This document shows, in pieces, positions 45,201 through 53,349 of a DNA stretch of 64,000 nucleotides (within the stretch, counting starts at the first letter, position 1; every line of letters begins with the position of its first letter). A model generated the notes under the pieces. That model ran no database searches. It was not told the DNA's origin and saw nothing but the letters and a program-made list of their open reading frames with translations. This DNA is from Rhizobium sp. P40RR-XXII (GTDB lineage: Bacteria > Pseudomonadota > Alphaproteobacteria > Rhizobiales > Rhizobiaceae), in contig NZ_JABAII010000017.1 in NCBI RefSeq assembly GCF_012641405.1, positions 62,001-126,000 of the forward strand. The letters are read 5' to 3'. Made by a program: the position numbers and the translations under genes.

Positions 45201-48200
45201 CGGCAGTCTGACCGTAGACGGCACCCTCGGCGATACCACCAGCAAGAATGCCATCGTCAATGTCACCGGTGCCGCGAACCTGACGGGATCGGGAACGATC
45301 GCAGGATCGGTTAGTGTCGGCAACGGAGGCACTCTTTCCGGGCGGGCAGGAACGACGCTGGCGATCGGCGGTAATCTTTCACTGGCCTCAGGCTCCATTA
45401 CGAACGCGGCACTAGGCGCGCGTTCGGCGCCAGCCCTGTTTGAAGTTGGCGGCAACCTGACCCTCGGCGGAACGCTCAATGTCTCGGATGCCGGAAACTT
45501 CGGCAGGGGTGTTTACCGGCTGTTTGATTACGGCGGCACACTGACGAACAATGGGTTGACGATAGGCTCCACGCCAGATGGGATCGGTGCGAGCGATCTA
45601 TCCGTACAAACCGCCGTTGCGGGCAACGTCAATCTTGTATCGACAGCTGGTGCTGCTCTTTCCTTCTGGGACGGCGGGAATGCCAGCCTGCATGACAACG
45701 GCGTTGTCGACGGCGGTACAGGCACTTGGACGGCGCACGCAGTCCCAATTGGCGGCAATTGGACCGACCAATCGGGAGTGCTCAACACCTCCTATGATCC
45801 GAACCCAAGTTTCGCTGTATTTCAGGGCGCGGCCGGCGCGGTCACCATAGACGACGCGAGTGTTGACGTGGGCATTACCGGGATGCAGTTCGCAGCCGAT
45901 GCCTACCAAATTAGAGGGGATCCCCTCGTTCTGCAGGGTACAAGCGAGACAACCATTCGCGTCGGCGACGGCACCGCCGCGGGTGCGAGCTTCGACGCGA
46001 CGATCGCATCCGTTCTCACCGGCAGCTCTGGTCTTGACAAAACCGATCTCGGCACTCTCATCCTCACGGGGGAAAACACCTATACGGGCGCCACCACAAT
46101 CTCTGCTGGCAGCCTGCAGATCGGTGCGGGCGGCACCTCGGGATCGATCGTTGGCGATGTGGTGACCAATGGGACCCTCGCCTTCAACCGCTCGGACTCC
46201 ATCGCATTTAGTGGCAAGATCGACGGTACGGGCAAGGTCGTTCAGCGCGGCACAGGCACATTGGAACTTACAAACAGCCAAAACCGCTATACCGGCGGCA
46301 CCGTCATTGAAAGCGGCACTTTGGCTGGAAGCACCGTCAGCATCCGCGGCGACATCCTGAATAACGGCCTCCTTCGCATCACCGACCTTGGAAACAACAC
46401 CTACTCGGGCGCGCTGTCAGGTACAGGCAGTGTGCTCGTTGATGGGATAGGGACTCTGACGCTCGCCGGCAACAATAGCTTCACTGGCGGACTGGCTGTT
46501 CTAAATGGCAAGAACATCAACGCGTCCTCCGATGCAAATCTCGGCGGCACAGGCAATGTGGTCACACTGAACGGTGCGTCTCTGACGGCGACGGCAAGCT
46601 TTGCCACGCAGAAAACGATGACACTGGGCGCAGGGGGAGGATATTTCGGAGCAAATAGCGGCACAACGCTTTCTCTCAATGGTGCGATAAACGGTGTCGG
46701 AAATCTTGTGAAAGCTGGCGATGGCATCCTCAGTATCGGCGGTACTGCCAGCTATACCGGCGCGACCAATATCAATAACGGAACGCTTGTCGTTGCAGCT
46801 GGCGCTTCGTTGACCTCTTCGTCGTCACTGACGGTCGGCAGCGGCGGCACTCTTTCTGGATCAGGGACGGTCGGCACTACTGTCGTCAATGCGGGTGGAC
46901 GTATTTCGCCCGGGGGCTCGGTTGGTAATTTGAGCATTGCCGGTGACCTGACGCTGGCAACAGGCGCAATATTTGATTACGAGCTCGGCAGACCCGGCTC
47001 GCAAAGCAATCCTGCCGCAGGAACGAGTGATCGCCTTAATGTGTCTGGCAACCTGACGCTCGCTGGCACGCTGAACCTTCAACAAAGCGCCGGGGTCACC
47101 GACGGCACAGCCGGGTTTGGCTACTACCGTCTAATGACCTATGGTGGAAATCTGAGTGGACCGGGGCTCACGATTGGCAATGCGCTCTTACCCGCAGATC
47201 CGAGCGCGTACCAGATCCAGGCGGGCTCCGGGTATGTGGACCTTTTCGTGGCCGCGGTCGGAGACGACAACCTGCAAACATGGAACGGCGGCACCGGCAG
47301 CTGGACGACGTCGGGCACGCTCTGGTTCAACCAGAACGGCTCCTTGCCCGCCGTTTGGGCCGGGAATACCGCGGTGTTCAAGGATGATCCCTCCGGCTTG
47401 TTCGCCGGTGCGACTATCGACGTTGTTGGAACACAAAGCTTCAAGGGACTGCAGTTCGTCGATGAAGGCTACCGCCTGCAGGGTGGCGGTTCTCTTCTGA
47501 TCGACGGTTCGCAACGCGCCGACAAAAACGCGGAAATCCGTGTTCTGGCGGATCGCGCCGAGATTGCCACAACCATTACAGGGACCGGCGGGATTACGAA
47601 AACCGAAGCAGGCACGCTGGTCCTTTCCGGCACCAACAGCTACAGCGGCGGCACTACTATTCTCGGCGGTGCGATCGAAGTTGCAAGCAATGCCAATCTC
47701 GGCGACTCCTCGGGCAGCTTGAGCTTGAATGGCGGCATGCTTACCGCAACTGCAAGCTTCGCAAGCTTGCGCAGCGTCACACTCGGCCCATCGGGTGGTG
47801 CTTTCAATGTTGCCAGTTCCAACGAGCTTACCCTCGGTGGAGTGATGAGCGGTGAGGGTGACCTGGCCAAGCAAGGCAGCGGCACGCTGATCTTGTCCGG
47901 CACCGGTTCCTATGGCGATACTCGCGTATCAGGCGGGACACTTATCGGCAGTTCGCATTCGATCTCGGGAACTATTTTCAACGGCGCGACGACGGTCTTC
48001 AACCAGGCGAGCGATGGCAGTTTCGATGGGAATATCACCGGTCTTGCCGGCGTCAGCGGCCAGATGATTAAACGCGGCGTCGGCTCCTTGTCGCTCACCG
48101 GCAGTTCAACTTTGAACTGGACTGTGGAGCAAGGCGATCTCACCGCCGCTGCGAGCCGCTTTAATGGCAATGTCGCTATCGACAGCGGTGCGTCCTTCGC

Positions 48201-49935
48201 GTTCGCTGAGGATACGAATGCGACCTATGATGGTGTCTTGTCCGGATCGGGCAGTTTCGTGAAGGATGGCAATGGCACCCTTGTGATGGGCGGCGATAGT
48301 TCTGGTTATGTGGGAGAGACATCCATCCTCAACGGCAAGCTCACAGTGGGCGGTCCAGGCAGCAATGCCCGTCTTGGCGGCTCTTTCGTGGTCGGCAACG
48401 GCGCTGTCCTGGGGGGCTCGGGCACGATCGGCAATGGGGCGGGTTCCACCGTCACGCTAAATCCAGGCAGCGCGATCAGCCCGGGTAACTCACCGGGAAC
48501 GCTCACCGTTGATGGCAATCTCTTTTTCGGTTCTGGCGCGCGCTACGACGTGGAAGTGGTGCCCGGTACCACGATCAGCGATCTCATCGCTGTGACCGGT
48601 AGCGCCGCTCTCAACGGAGGTTCGGTCGTTCATGTTGGCGTCACCGGCGCATATGCCCCGACAGCGACTTATACGATCCTTCATGCCAATGCTGGGCTGA
48701 CAGGCGCGTTTGACAGCGTCAGCTCCAGTTTCGCTTTTCTCGATCCAACTCTTGGCTATGGCGCAAACGAGGTGACGCTGACGCTGGCCCGCAACAGCTT
48801 GGCCTTCACCGATGTCGCCAACACACGGAACCAGCGTGTCACGGCCAATGCTCTCGAAAGCCTTGGCTTCGGCGATGCGCTTTATGATGCGGTTGTACAG
48901 CTCGACAGTGCAAGTGCGAGGAGCGCCTTCGATCAGTTGTCCGGTGAAATCCATGCCTCGGCTAAAACGGCCATGATTGAAGACGCGTGGCAGGTCCGCA
49001 ATGCTATTAATGAACGTATTCGGGCCGCTTTTGGTGACGTCGGAACGTCAGCGTCAACTGTTGTCAGCTATGGAGCCGACGGACCGGTTTCCGCCCGTGC
49101 TCAGGATGACAATGGGGTCAGCCTTTGGACGAACGGTTTCGGCGCGTGGAGCCGAGTTGACGGCGATGGAAATGCCGCTGCCATCGACCACTCCATGACT
49201 GGCTTCGTCCTTGGCCTCGATGGGATGGTGACGGATGATTGGCGGCTTGGCATTCTCGGAGGATATAGTCACTCATCGTTCGATTCCACTGAGCGCGCCT
49301 CTTCGGGCGGCAGCGACAACTACCATATCGGCCTCTACTCCGGCGCCGAATGGGGCTCGCTGGCCTTCCGCTCCGGGCTTGCTTATTCATGGCATGATAT
49401 CGACATACATCGCTCCGCCACCTTTACCGGCTTCCGGGACCGATTGTCGGCGGACCACAATGCGTTCAGTTTTCAAGCATTCGGCGAGCTCGGCTATCGG
49501 ATCGATCTCGCGCCATTCGCATTGGAGCCGTTCATTAACCTCGCCCATGTGAACCTTCAGACAAATGGCTTTGCCGAACAGGGGGGTGCCGGTGCGCAAA
49601 GGGTCGAAGGTGACAGCACCGATACCAGTTTCACAACACTTGGAATGCGCGCTTCGAGCGAGATCGACTTGGGGCCGGTGCAAGCGACCGTACGAGGTCT
49701 TATTGGTTGGCGCCATGCCTTTGGCGATACCACACCATCTTCCACCAACAGCTTTGCCAGCGGCAATGCGTTCGCTGTTGCCGGCATACCCATCACCAAA
49801 GACGCTGCTGCGCTGGAACTCGGTTTCGACTTACCCATCAAAGACGCGGCGAGCTTTGGCCTGTCATATCAGGGCCAACTGAGCAGCGAGAGCCAAAGCC
49901 ATGGAATTAACGCCAAATTCAATATGCGATTTTAA
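42214..49935 (+). CDS. Giant autotransporter (type Va) with PEP-CTERM-associated and PATR repeats
   Basis: 2,573 residues. The ATG at 42214 is preceded by AAAGG close by; a TTG at 42187 is the longer alternative. An extended signal peptide ends near TAHA-QD. Residues about 60-1000 are repeats of the T5SS/PEP-CTERM-associated type (VVGDAGSGTLAVANGG, SSGTVTVTGAGS). About 1000-2000 holds autotransporter-associated beta-strand repeats (KTEAGTLVLSGTNSYSGGTT), predicting a long beta-helix. The last about 280 residues are the autotransporter beta-barrel, from WTNGFGAWSRVDGDG to the terminal Phe (FNMRF). The passenger should be displayed on, or released from, the cell surface. Adhesion is the usual role, but the ligand is unknown. 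Three near-identical internal segments show recent duplication. Confidence 0.93.
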   Translation: MNKRVTDRINGFQCVSRLNIRPSLVGLLAGVSLLALLVYHRTAHAQDQVVDGQTVIVSNAPSSDFPSPLVISGALIVGDAGNGVLTVVGSGSVSSASGIIGNAGSSSGTVTVDGAGSNWGVAGSLVVGDAGSGTLAVANGGVVSTASFDIARQAGSAGTLNIGSAAGGTPTAAGTVDASTIAFGSGTGTIVFNHTGNPDGSDYSFAPVITGTGTIDHLAGNTILTGSNSAGSDFTGTLNLSGGNLTINGTFGDTTNNHSATVNVTGAANLTGSGTIAGNLNLDRGATLSWQSGQTMSVLGILGIGDTADANLSIGGASKLTSNVLEVGAGAGGSGSLIVDGVNANATVSQLLVGYNGDGALTVSGGGQFSSFSTAMGWASGSSGTVTVTGLGSTFDVNQGFYIGNRGRANVTVNDGGTLHNGGNVEISGEGATVTGAGSRWVSDGDVSLTGDGTTLAVLDGGTFNSGGYSNIGVTNHAANTLKVSGSGSKFTSVNDASIGLSGAGILTVSDGGVFSVTSGKLFIATIDYLNLPTTGMLNIGSAMGDTPTAAGTIDASTIAFGSGTGTIVFNHTGNPDGSDYSFAPVITGTGTIDHLAGNTILTGSNSAGSDFTGTLNLSGGNLTINGTFGDTTNNHSATVNVTGAANLTGSGTIAGNLNLDRGAALSWQSGQTMSVLGIFKVGDTGEASLSIGGTSNINSFNLVAGASAGGSGSLLLNGTDARLTTTQVLLGYGGDGELTVSGGGQVNSVLAAFGWDPGSSGILTVTGPGSTFDVTAAFSIAIAGRANITVADGGTVHNGAGVEIGSGGATVTGAGSRWISDGDVSLVGDTTLAVLDGGTFTGGGYSNIGYTNAASTLKVSGSGSKFTSLNDASIGVAGIGALTVADGGVFAVTSGKMFIATNTYMDRPTTGMLNIGSATGDTPTVAGTIDASTIAFGPGTGTIVFNHTGNPDGSDYSFAPVITGTGTIDHLAGNTILTGSNSAGSDFTGTLNLSGGSLTVDGTLGDTTSKNAIVNVTGAANLTGSGTIAGSVSVGNGGTLSGRAGTTLAIGGNLSLASGSITNAALGARSAPALFEVGGNLTLGGTLNVSDAGNFGRGVYRLFDYGGTLTNNGLTIGSTPDGIGASDLSVQTAVAGNVNLVSTAGAALSFWDGGNASLHDNGVVDGGTGTWTAHAVPIGGNWTDQSGVLNTSYDPNPSFAVFQGAAGAVTIDDASVDVGITGMQFAADAYQIRGDPLVLQGTSETTIRVGDGTAAGASFDATIASVLTGSSGLDKTDLGTLILTGENTYTGATTISAGSLQIGAGGTSGSIVGDVVTNGTLAFNRSDSIAFSGKIDGTGKVVQRGTGTLELTNSQNRYTGGTVIESGTLAGSTVSIRGDILNNGLLRITDLGNNTYSGALSGTGSVLVDGIGTLTLAGNNSFTGGLAVLNGKNINASSDANLGGTGNVVTLNGASLTATASFATQKTMTLGAGGGYFGANSGTTLSLNGAINGVGNLVKAGDGILSIGGTASYTGATNINNGTLVVAAGASLTSSSSLTVGSGGTLSGSGTVGTTVVNAGGRISPGGSVGNLSIAGDLTLATGAIFDYELGRPGSQSNPAAGTSDRLNVSGNLTLAGTLNLQQSAGVTDGTAGFGYYRLMTYGGNLSGPGLTIGNALLPADPSAYQIQAGSGYVDLFVAAVGDDNLQTWNGGTGSWTTSGTLWFNQNGSLPAVWAGNTAVFKDDPSGLFAGATIDVVGTQSFKGLQFVDEGYRLQGGGSLLIDGSQRADKNAEIRVLADRAEIATTITGTGGITKTEAGTLVLSGTNSYSGGTTILGGAIEVASNANLGDSSGSLSLNGGMLTATASFASLRSVTLGPSGGAFNVASSNELTLGGVMSGEGDLAKQGSGTLILSGTGSYGDTRVSGGTLIGSSHSISGTIFNGATTVFNQASDGSFDGNITGLAGVSGQMIKRGVGSLSLTGSSTLNWTVEQGDLTAAASRFNGNVAIDSGASFAFAEDTNATYDGVLSGSGSFVKDGNGTLVMGGDSSGYVGETSILNGKLTVGGPGSNARLGGSFVVGNGAVLGGSGTIGNGAGSTVTLNPGSAISPGNSPGTLTVDGNLFFGSGARYDVEVVPGTTISDLIAVTGSAALNGGSVVHVGVTGAYAPTATYTILHANAGLTGAFDSVSSSFAFLDPTLGYGANEVTLTLARNSLAFTDVANTRNQRVTANALESLGFGDALYDAVVQLDSASARSAFDQLSGEIHASAKTAMIEDAWQVRNAINERIRAAFGDVGTSASTVVSYGADGPVSARAQDDNGVSLWTNGFGAWSRVDGDGNAAAIDHSMTGFVLGLDGMVTDDWRLGILGGYSHSSFDSTERASSGGSDNYHIGLYSGAEWGSLAFRSGLAYSWHDIDIHRSATFTGFRDRLSADHNAFSFQAFGELGYRIDLAPFALEPFINLAHVNLQTNGFAEQGGAGAQRVEGDSTDTSFTTLGMRASSEIDLGPVQATVRGLIGWRHAFGDTTPSSTNSFASGNAFAVAGIPITKDAAALELGFDLPIKDAASFGLSYQGQLSSESQSHGINAKFNMRF
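42742..45310 (+). repeat. Three near-identical about 370-bp segments with about 1.13-kb period
   Basis: The segment starting GATGCGTCCACGATCGC occurs at 42742, 43876 and (with a substitution) 45004. Copies 1 and 2 are almost identical for about 370 bases (to about 43110 and 44244) with a period of 1,134 bases, while the DNA between them has diverged. Copy 3 is near-identical for its first about 190 bases, then diverges and lacks one codon. This pattern fits gene conversion or recombination between repeats. Confidence 0.9.
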
Positions 49936-50236
49936 ACGAGTGCCGCGCGACGGAGCCAGGATGGTGCTCGACTATCGCAAATCAGATGTGAGTTCCCGTC
50001 CGACTGTTGGTGTCACGGCTTAGCATCTTGCGGCGAGACGATCACCTATTCCGTCGATCCGTACGGCTATCTGTCATAGATCCCGACTCTCCCGCCAGGC
50101 CCGATCACCATCCTAAAGACTGGCATCACGGCATCCTCACAATCGCCTTTTTGTGTCCTGTCCGACCAATGACATGAACATGGGAACCGCCGGTTTGTAT
50201 GCCTTCAAGACGTTCCACCTCGAGCCCTCGCCCAAC
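49936..50236. other. Intergenic stretch, no gene seen
   Basis: 301 bases between the autotransporter and the convergent pRiA4b ORF-3 family gene. No clear gene, hairpin terminator or repeat was recognised. Confidence 0.5.
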
Positions 50237-50926
50237 CTATTTTTTCGGGACGGCTTTCGGCTTCGGTTGATACAGACGCCGTTTGACATTCGAGCGCAAA
50301 GCATTGCGGAGATCTTTATCCGCCATCGACAGGTCGAACCATTCCGGATCAAAGTATCCACCGCACCAACGAATGGTTTCGGCATATTCGGGATCTTCCC
50401 GGTCGGCGATGATCTCTAAGAACCGCTCATATCCCGACACGCCGCCGACATCTTCGGGCGGTCGCGCCCTTGCGCCGGCGACGCAGCTACCGTGTTTGGG
50501 CGCAGAGCCGAGCGCCAAGAACTCCTCTACCGCGACAGTGTGCCGCCAGCCATCCCCGAAATCATAATGGTAGCTGAAGACGGCACCTTGTTCGAAGTCC
50601 AGCAAGCGAACCTCTGTCTGATCGAAGACGCGAGGATCGTCATCGCTCGCATCCTCCATTAGCGTCTCGACGTCACCATACCGCAGGCCGCCGATGCGGA
50701 ATTCATAGAGATGATAGTCCCACCAGTTGAATGCAGCCTGAATTCCGCAATGCAGATGCTCCAGGTTCCAGTGGACCGGCAGGACCAGACGGCGCCAGAC
50801 GTCCGGCTCGATCTCATCGATGGAGACTCTGATCTGCACAGCGTTTGCGGCTTTGAACATGGCACGAATGAACAAGGTTGGCGGAGGATCGTCAAGACGA
50901 TAGCTCCATTGTGGCGCTGTATTCAA
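50237..50926 (-). CDS. Plasmid pRiA4b ORF-3 family protein
   Basis: 229-residue cytoplasmic protein of the family named after an Agrobacterium rhizogenes Ri plasmid gene. Seen: IRVSIDEIEPDVWRRLVLP at the start of the domain, FNWWDYHLYEFRIG, FSYHYDFGDGWRHTVAVEEF and the distal YERFLEIIADREDPEY. The start used is a TTG with AGGGA nine bases upstream; an ATG at 50860 (MFKAAN) starts just before the conserved domain and is possible. The molecular function is not established. Members are often found on plasmids and islands. Confidence 0.9.
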   Translation of the reverse strand: MNTAPQWSYRLDDPPPTLFIRAMFKAANAVQIRVSIDEIEPDVWRRLVLPVHWNLEHLHCGIQAAFNWWDYHLYEFRIGGLRYGDVETLMEDASDDDPRVFDQTEVRLLDFEQGAVFSYHYDFGDGWRHTVAVEEFLALGSAPKHGSCVAGARARPPEDVGGVSGYERFLEIIADREDPEYAETIRWCGGYFDPEWFDLSMADKDLRNALRSNVKRRLYQPKPKAVPKK

Positions 50927-51015
50927 ATTGGAGCGTCCCTGATGACGATCTCCGCCGGCTTGTGCAGCCGTCGACGCTTCCTATCTTTGATGTAACCTCG
51001 AACTGGAGCATCGCC

Positions 51016-51192
51016 ATGGACCGAAGCGCGGACGATACCCTGTCGGAATTCTACATTGAGATTCTCCCGCCGGAGCGAGAAGAGACATACACGTCGGATG
51101 CAAGGACATGCCCGTGTTGTCGGAAATTGCGTCCAGTGTCGAGGATGGATGACGATGGCTGCGGGATCTGCGACGAATGCCTGGCACCGTGA
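51016..51192 (+). CDS. Small zinc-ribbon-like protein
   Basis: 58 residues. The ATG has GGAG seven bases upstream; the frame is open further back (Met at 50878) but that part overlaps a likely promoter. The C-terminus has CPCCRK and CGICDEC, a zinc-ribbon-like set of Cys. The stop overlaps the GTG of the next frame (GTGA), suggesting coupling. No family is recognised. Confidence 0.5.
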   Translation: MDRSADDTLSEFYIEILPPEREETYTSDARTCPCCRKLRPVSRMDDDGCGICDECLAP

Positions 51193-51515
51193 TCGCCGGC
51201 AGCGAAACACCAGCTGTTCTAGCGGCGTTCGAAGACGCGCTTGCGAAATTGCCCGACGGCTATGTTGGCGGAAATTTTGATAATCGACCCTGGGGCGTGA
51301 CCGTCAAGCGGTCGGAGGATGGCAAACGGAGCTGGCTCTATGGCGAGGAGAGGAAGGGGGCGAGCCCAATGGCTGACGTCCCTGCCAATAGTTCCGTGAT
51401 CCGTTATCCCTATCTTTGGGCGTGCCAACGCCACAAGGGAGTATATCAACGGCGACCGTGCCGACCAATTCAAGAACCTGCGGGTGTCACAAACCAATCT
51501 CGGCGACTGGTTTGA
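51189..51515 (+). CDS. Hypothetical protein, probably 3'-damaged
   Basis: The GTG at 51189 overlaps the stop of the zinc-ribbon gene. The first about 55 residues look like real coding sequence (AFEDALAKLPDGYVGGNFDN, RPWGVTVKRSEDGKRSWLYG). The rest is Arg/Pro/Gln-rich and unlike a folded protein, which suggests a frameshift near 51350. No assigned function. Confidence 0.4.
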   Translation: MIAGSETPAVLAAFEDALAKLPDGYVGGNFDNRPWGVTVKRSEDGKRSWLYGEERKGASPMADVPANSSVIRYPYLWACQRHKGVYQRRPCRPIQEPAGVTNQSRRLV

Positions 51516-51748
51516 ACTGATCGATAACCTCGTCAGTGGCGAAGACCGGTACCTGTTTGCCTGCCATTTGGCCGAATTCGGCTATGCCATCGGCGACCTT
51601 GCCGACTACGCGGCAGAACTCACCGAGGATTCTTATCAGCTTCCCAAAAATATCGTGACTTATTTCGATTTCGAGCGGGCTTGGCCTGGACATGGTCCTC
51701 TGCGCGGGCGCGGCAAACGTTGGAGCTGCCATCGCTGATAACCGATGA
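51484..51748 (+). pseudogene. ArdA-like antirestriction protein remnant
   Basis: The frame from 51484 reads LGDWFELIDNLVSG ... YAAELTEDSYQLPKNIVTYF DFER, and after a one-base shift near 51679 it continues as LGLDMVLCAGAANVG to a stop at 51748. The joined end resembles the C-terminal pattern of ArdA proteins (LPxxxxxYFDYExxxRDL). The reading extends upstream to about 51400 without a start codon. The resemblance is limited to the C-terminus, so the assignment is tentative. Confidence 0.4.
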
Positions 51749-51818
51749 GCACCGCTTGGCCAAGCAAGGATAAAAAATAGGCAATTTGAGAACGTCTGAA
51801 AAATTAGGCAGTCATTCA

Positions 51819-51865
51819 GACGATGTACTTGACATCGTCAATCATAATGTAGTTGACTTACTCAA
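51819..51865. promoter_or_regulatory. Overlapping palindromes upstream of MarR gene (probable operator)
   Basis: GACGATGT-acttg-ACATCGTC (51819-51839) has perfect eight-base arms; TTGAC-atc-GTCAA (51829-51841) lies within it and extends past it; TTGA-cttac-TCAA (51853-51865) follows, 24 bases centre to centre from the second. A TTGACA -35-like box at 51829 is inside. This is the usual setting for MarR autorepression. Confidence 0.6.
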
Positions 51866-51891
51866 TCAAAACATCGGGGATGCGGATCTGC

Positions 51892-52422
51892 ATGGTGGAT
51901 ACGTCTGAACACGTCGAAGAGATATGGCCTGGTGAGGGGCTTGTCGTCTCACCCGATACTGTCGACCTTGACGTCCTCAACGACACCTTCAGTTTCTTCG
52001 TCCGAAGTCTCAGCATCGAGGTCAGCCGCGACTGGGATGCGCGGATCAGCGACATTGACGAGATGCGTGGGACCGGCAAGGTGACAGCCCTGTTCCTGAT
52101 CAGCAAGTATCCCGGCATTCATCCGTCAACCATAGCGCAGGTGAGTTCGAAGGATCGCGCCGAGATCGCCCGGCTGCTGACCGGAATGGAGAAGGCGGGA
52201 TTGATCTATCGCAAGGCCGGGCGCAGGGATTCCCGCTCCTGGTCCCTGTTCATCACCGAAAAGGGCGAAAGCTCGCTCAGCGAGATCCGTCAGCGCATCC
52301 GCCAATCAAGAGATTTCCTGGCTGATATTTTGGATGAGGAATACGATCAGGCCATGGCGCTGTTGCGAAAAATCTATTGGCGCCTCGTCATGACGCCACG
52401 TCCGCCTGGAGGTCGGCCATGA
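51892..52422 (+). CDS. MarR-family transcriptional regulator
   Basis: 176 residues from the ATG at 51892. Alternatives in frame are an ATG at 51880 and a TTG at 51853, the latter inside the palindromes. Winged helix-turn-helix: TALFLISKYPGIHPSTIAQV, DRAEIARLLTGMEKAGLI, then the wing with RRDSRSWSLFITEKG (the Asp-x-Arg-Ser wing motif). Dimerising helices flank it. It overlaps the following SDR gene (ATGA), so both are likely co-repressed. The ligand is unknown. Confidence 0.92.
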   Translation: MVDTSEHVEEIWPGEGLVVSPDTVDLDVLNDTFSFFVRSLSIEVSRDWDARISDIDEMRGTGKVTALFLISKYPGIHPSTIAQVSSKDRAEIARLLTGMEKAGLIYRKAGRRDSRSWSLFITEKGESSLSEIRQRIRQSRDFLADILDEEYDQAMALLRKIYWRLVMTPRPPGGRP

Positions 52423-53108
52423 AAGACGACAGGGTTGCTCTTATCACCGGCGCCCGGCGAGGCATCGGGCGGGCCATTGCTCATCGGTTGCAGGTCGACG
52501 GCTGGAAACTTTCTCTTGGCTTGCGAGACGGCCTGCAAGATTGGGGCCTCGATCCCGCCGTCCAGACAGTTGCCTATGACGCCGCGCAGGGTGGCGAGGA
52601 CAAATGGGTCGCCACGGCCCTCGATCGGTTCGGACGGATTGACGCCGTCATCGCCAATGCCGGCATCATGATCCCAAAGTCGGTGGTCGAGATCGACGAC
52701 GAGGATCTTGAGGCCATGTGGGCCGTCAACGTTCGGGCGCCACAACGACTGGCCCGCGCTGCTTTTCCGGCGCTCGAGAAATCCGGCAAGGGGCGGGTTG
52801 TGATCATCGCCTCGCTGTCGGGCAAGCGTGTCGCCTCGGTGCAATCCTCTGCCTATGCGATGACCAAGCACGCCGCCGTGGCACTGGCGCACGGATTGCG
52901 GCAGGCAGGTTTCGACCAGGGCATCCGGGCAACAGCCATATGTCCGGGTTTCGTTTCCAGCGACATGGGAAAGTCCCTTATGCCGGACATGGATACAATG
53001 ACCACCCCGGCGGAGATCGCTGACGTCGTAGCGATGGCGATCGATCTGCCGAACCGGGCAAGCGTTGCCGAGATCGCAGTCAATTGTCGGGCGGAGCAGT
53101 CATATTGA
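52419..53108 (+). CDS. Short-chain dehydrogenase/reductase (classical SDR)
   Basis: 229-residue cytoplasmic NAD(P)-dependent oxidoreductase. The ATG at 52419 has GGAGG six bases upstream and overlaps the MarR stop; an earlier Met at 52377 is inside the MarR gene. Seen: TGARRGIG for cofactor binding, AVIANAGI (NNAG-like), IIASLSG with Ser, and the catalytic YAMTK pair intact, then ICPGFVSSDM. Unlike the SDR-like protein at 34.5 kb, this one has the full catalytic set. The substrate is unknown; it is probably controlled by the MarR regulator and its ligand. Confidence 0.93.
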   Translation: MKDDRVALITGARRGIGRAIAHRLQVDGWKLSLGLRDGLQDWGLDPAVQTVAYDAAQGGEDKWVATALDRFGRIDAVIANAGIMIPKSVVEIDDEDLEAMWAVNVRAPQRLARAAFPALEKSGKGRVVIIASLSGKRVASVQSSAYAMTKHAAVALAHGLRQAGFDQGIRATAICPGFVSSDMGKSLMPDMDTMTTPAEIADVVAMAIDLPNRASVAEIAVNCRAEQSY

Positions 53109-53349
53109 GAGCCTCGCGGCCAGCCCGGTAGGGATGGTTGCGAAATGACAAAAGCGGCTGCGATCGCGATGCCGGCCGCCAACAAGAGAAGTCAGTCGAC
53201 GCCTGAACTGCGGCGTCGGAACTGATCTAGAAAGGCCGCTGCCTTTCCCCTGGGAGTCAAGGAGAGATCCGTCCGCTGGAATGCGGACGGGGTGATGCCG
53301 CGCGACATTCCGTGAAGCCAACACTCTATAACAAAGGGAACAGTTCATC

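Noticed and set aside
42742..45310. CRISPR-like or insertion-sequence repeats
   Set aside because: The repeats are in frame, hundreds of bases long, and encode autotransporter passenger sequence; no short spacers or transposase.
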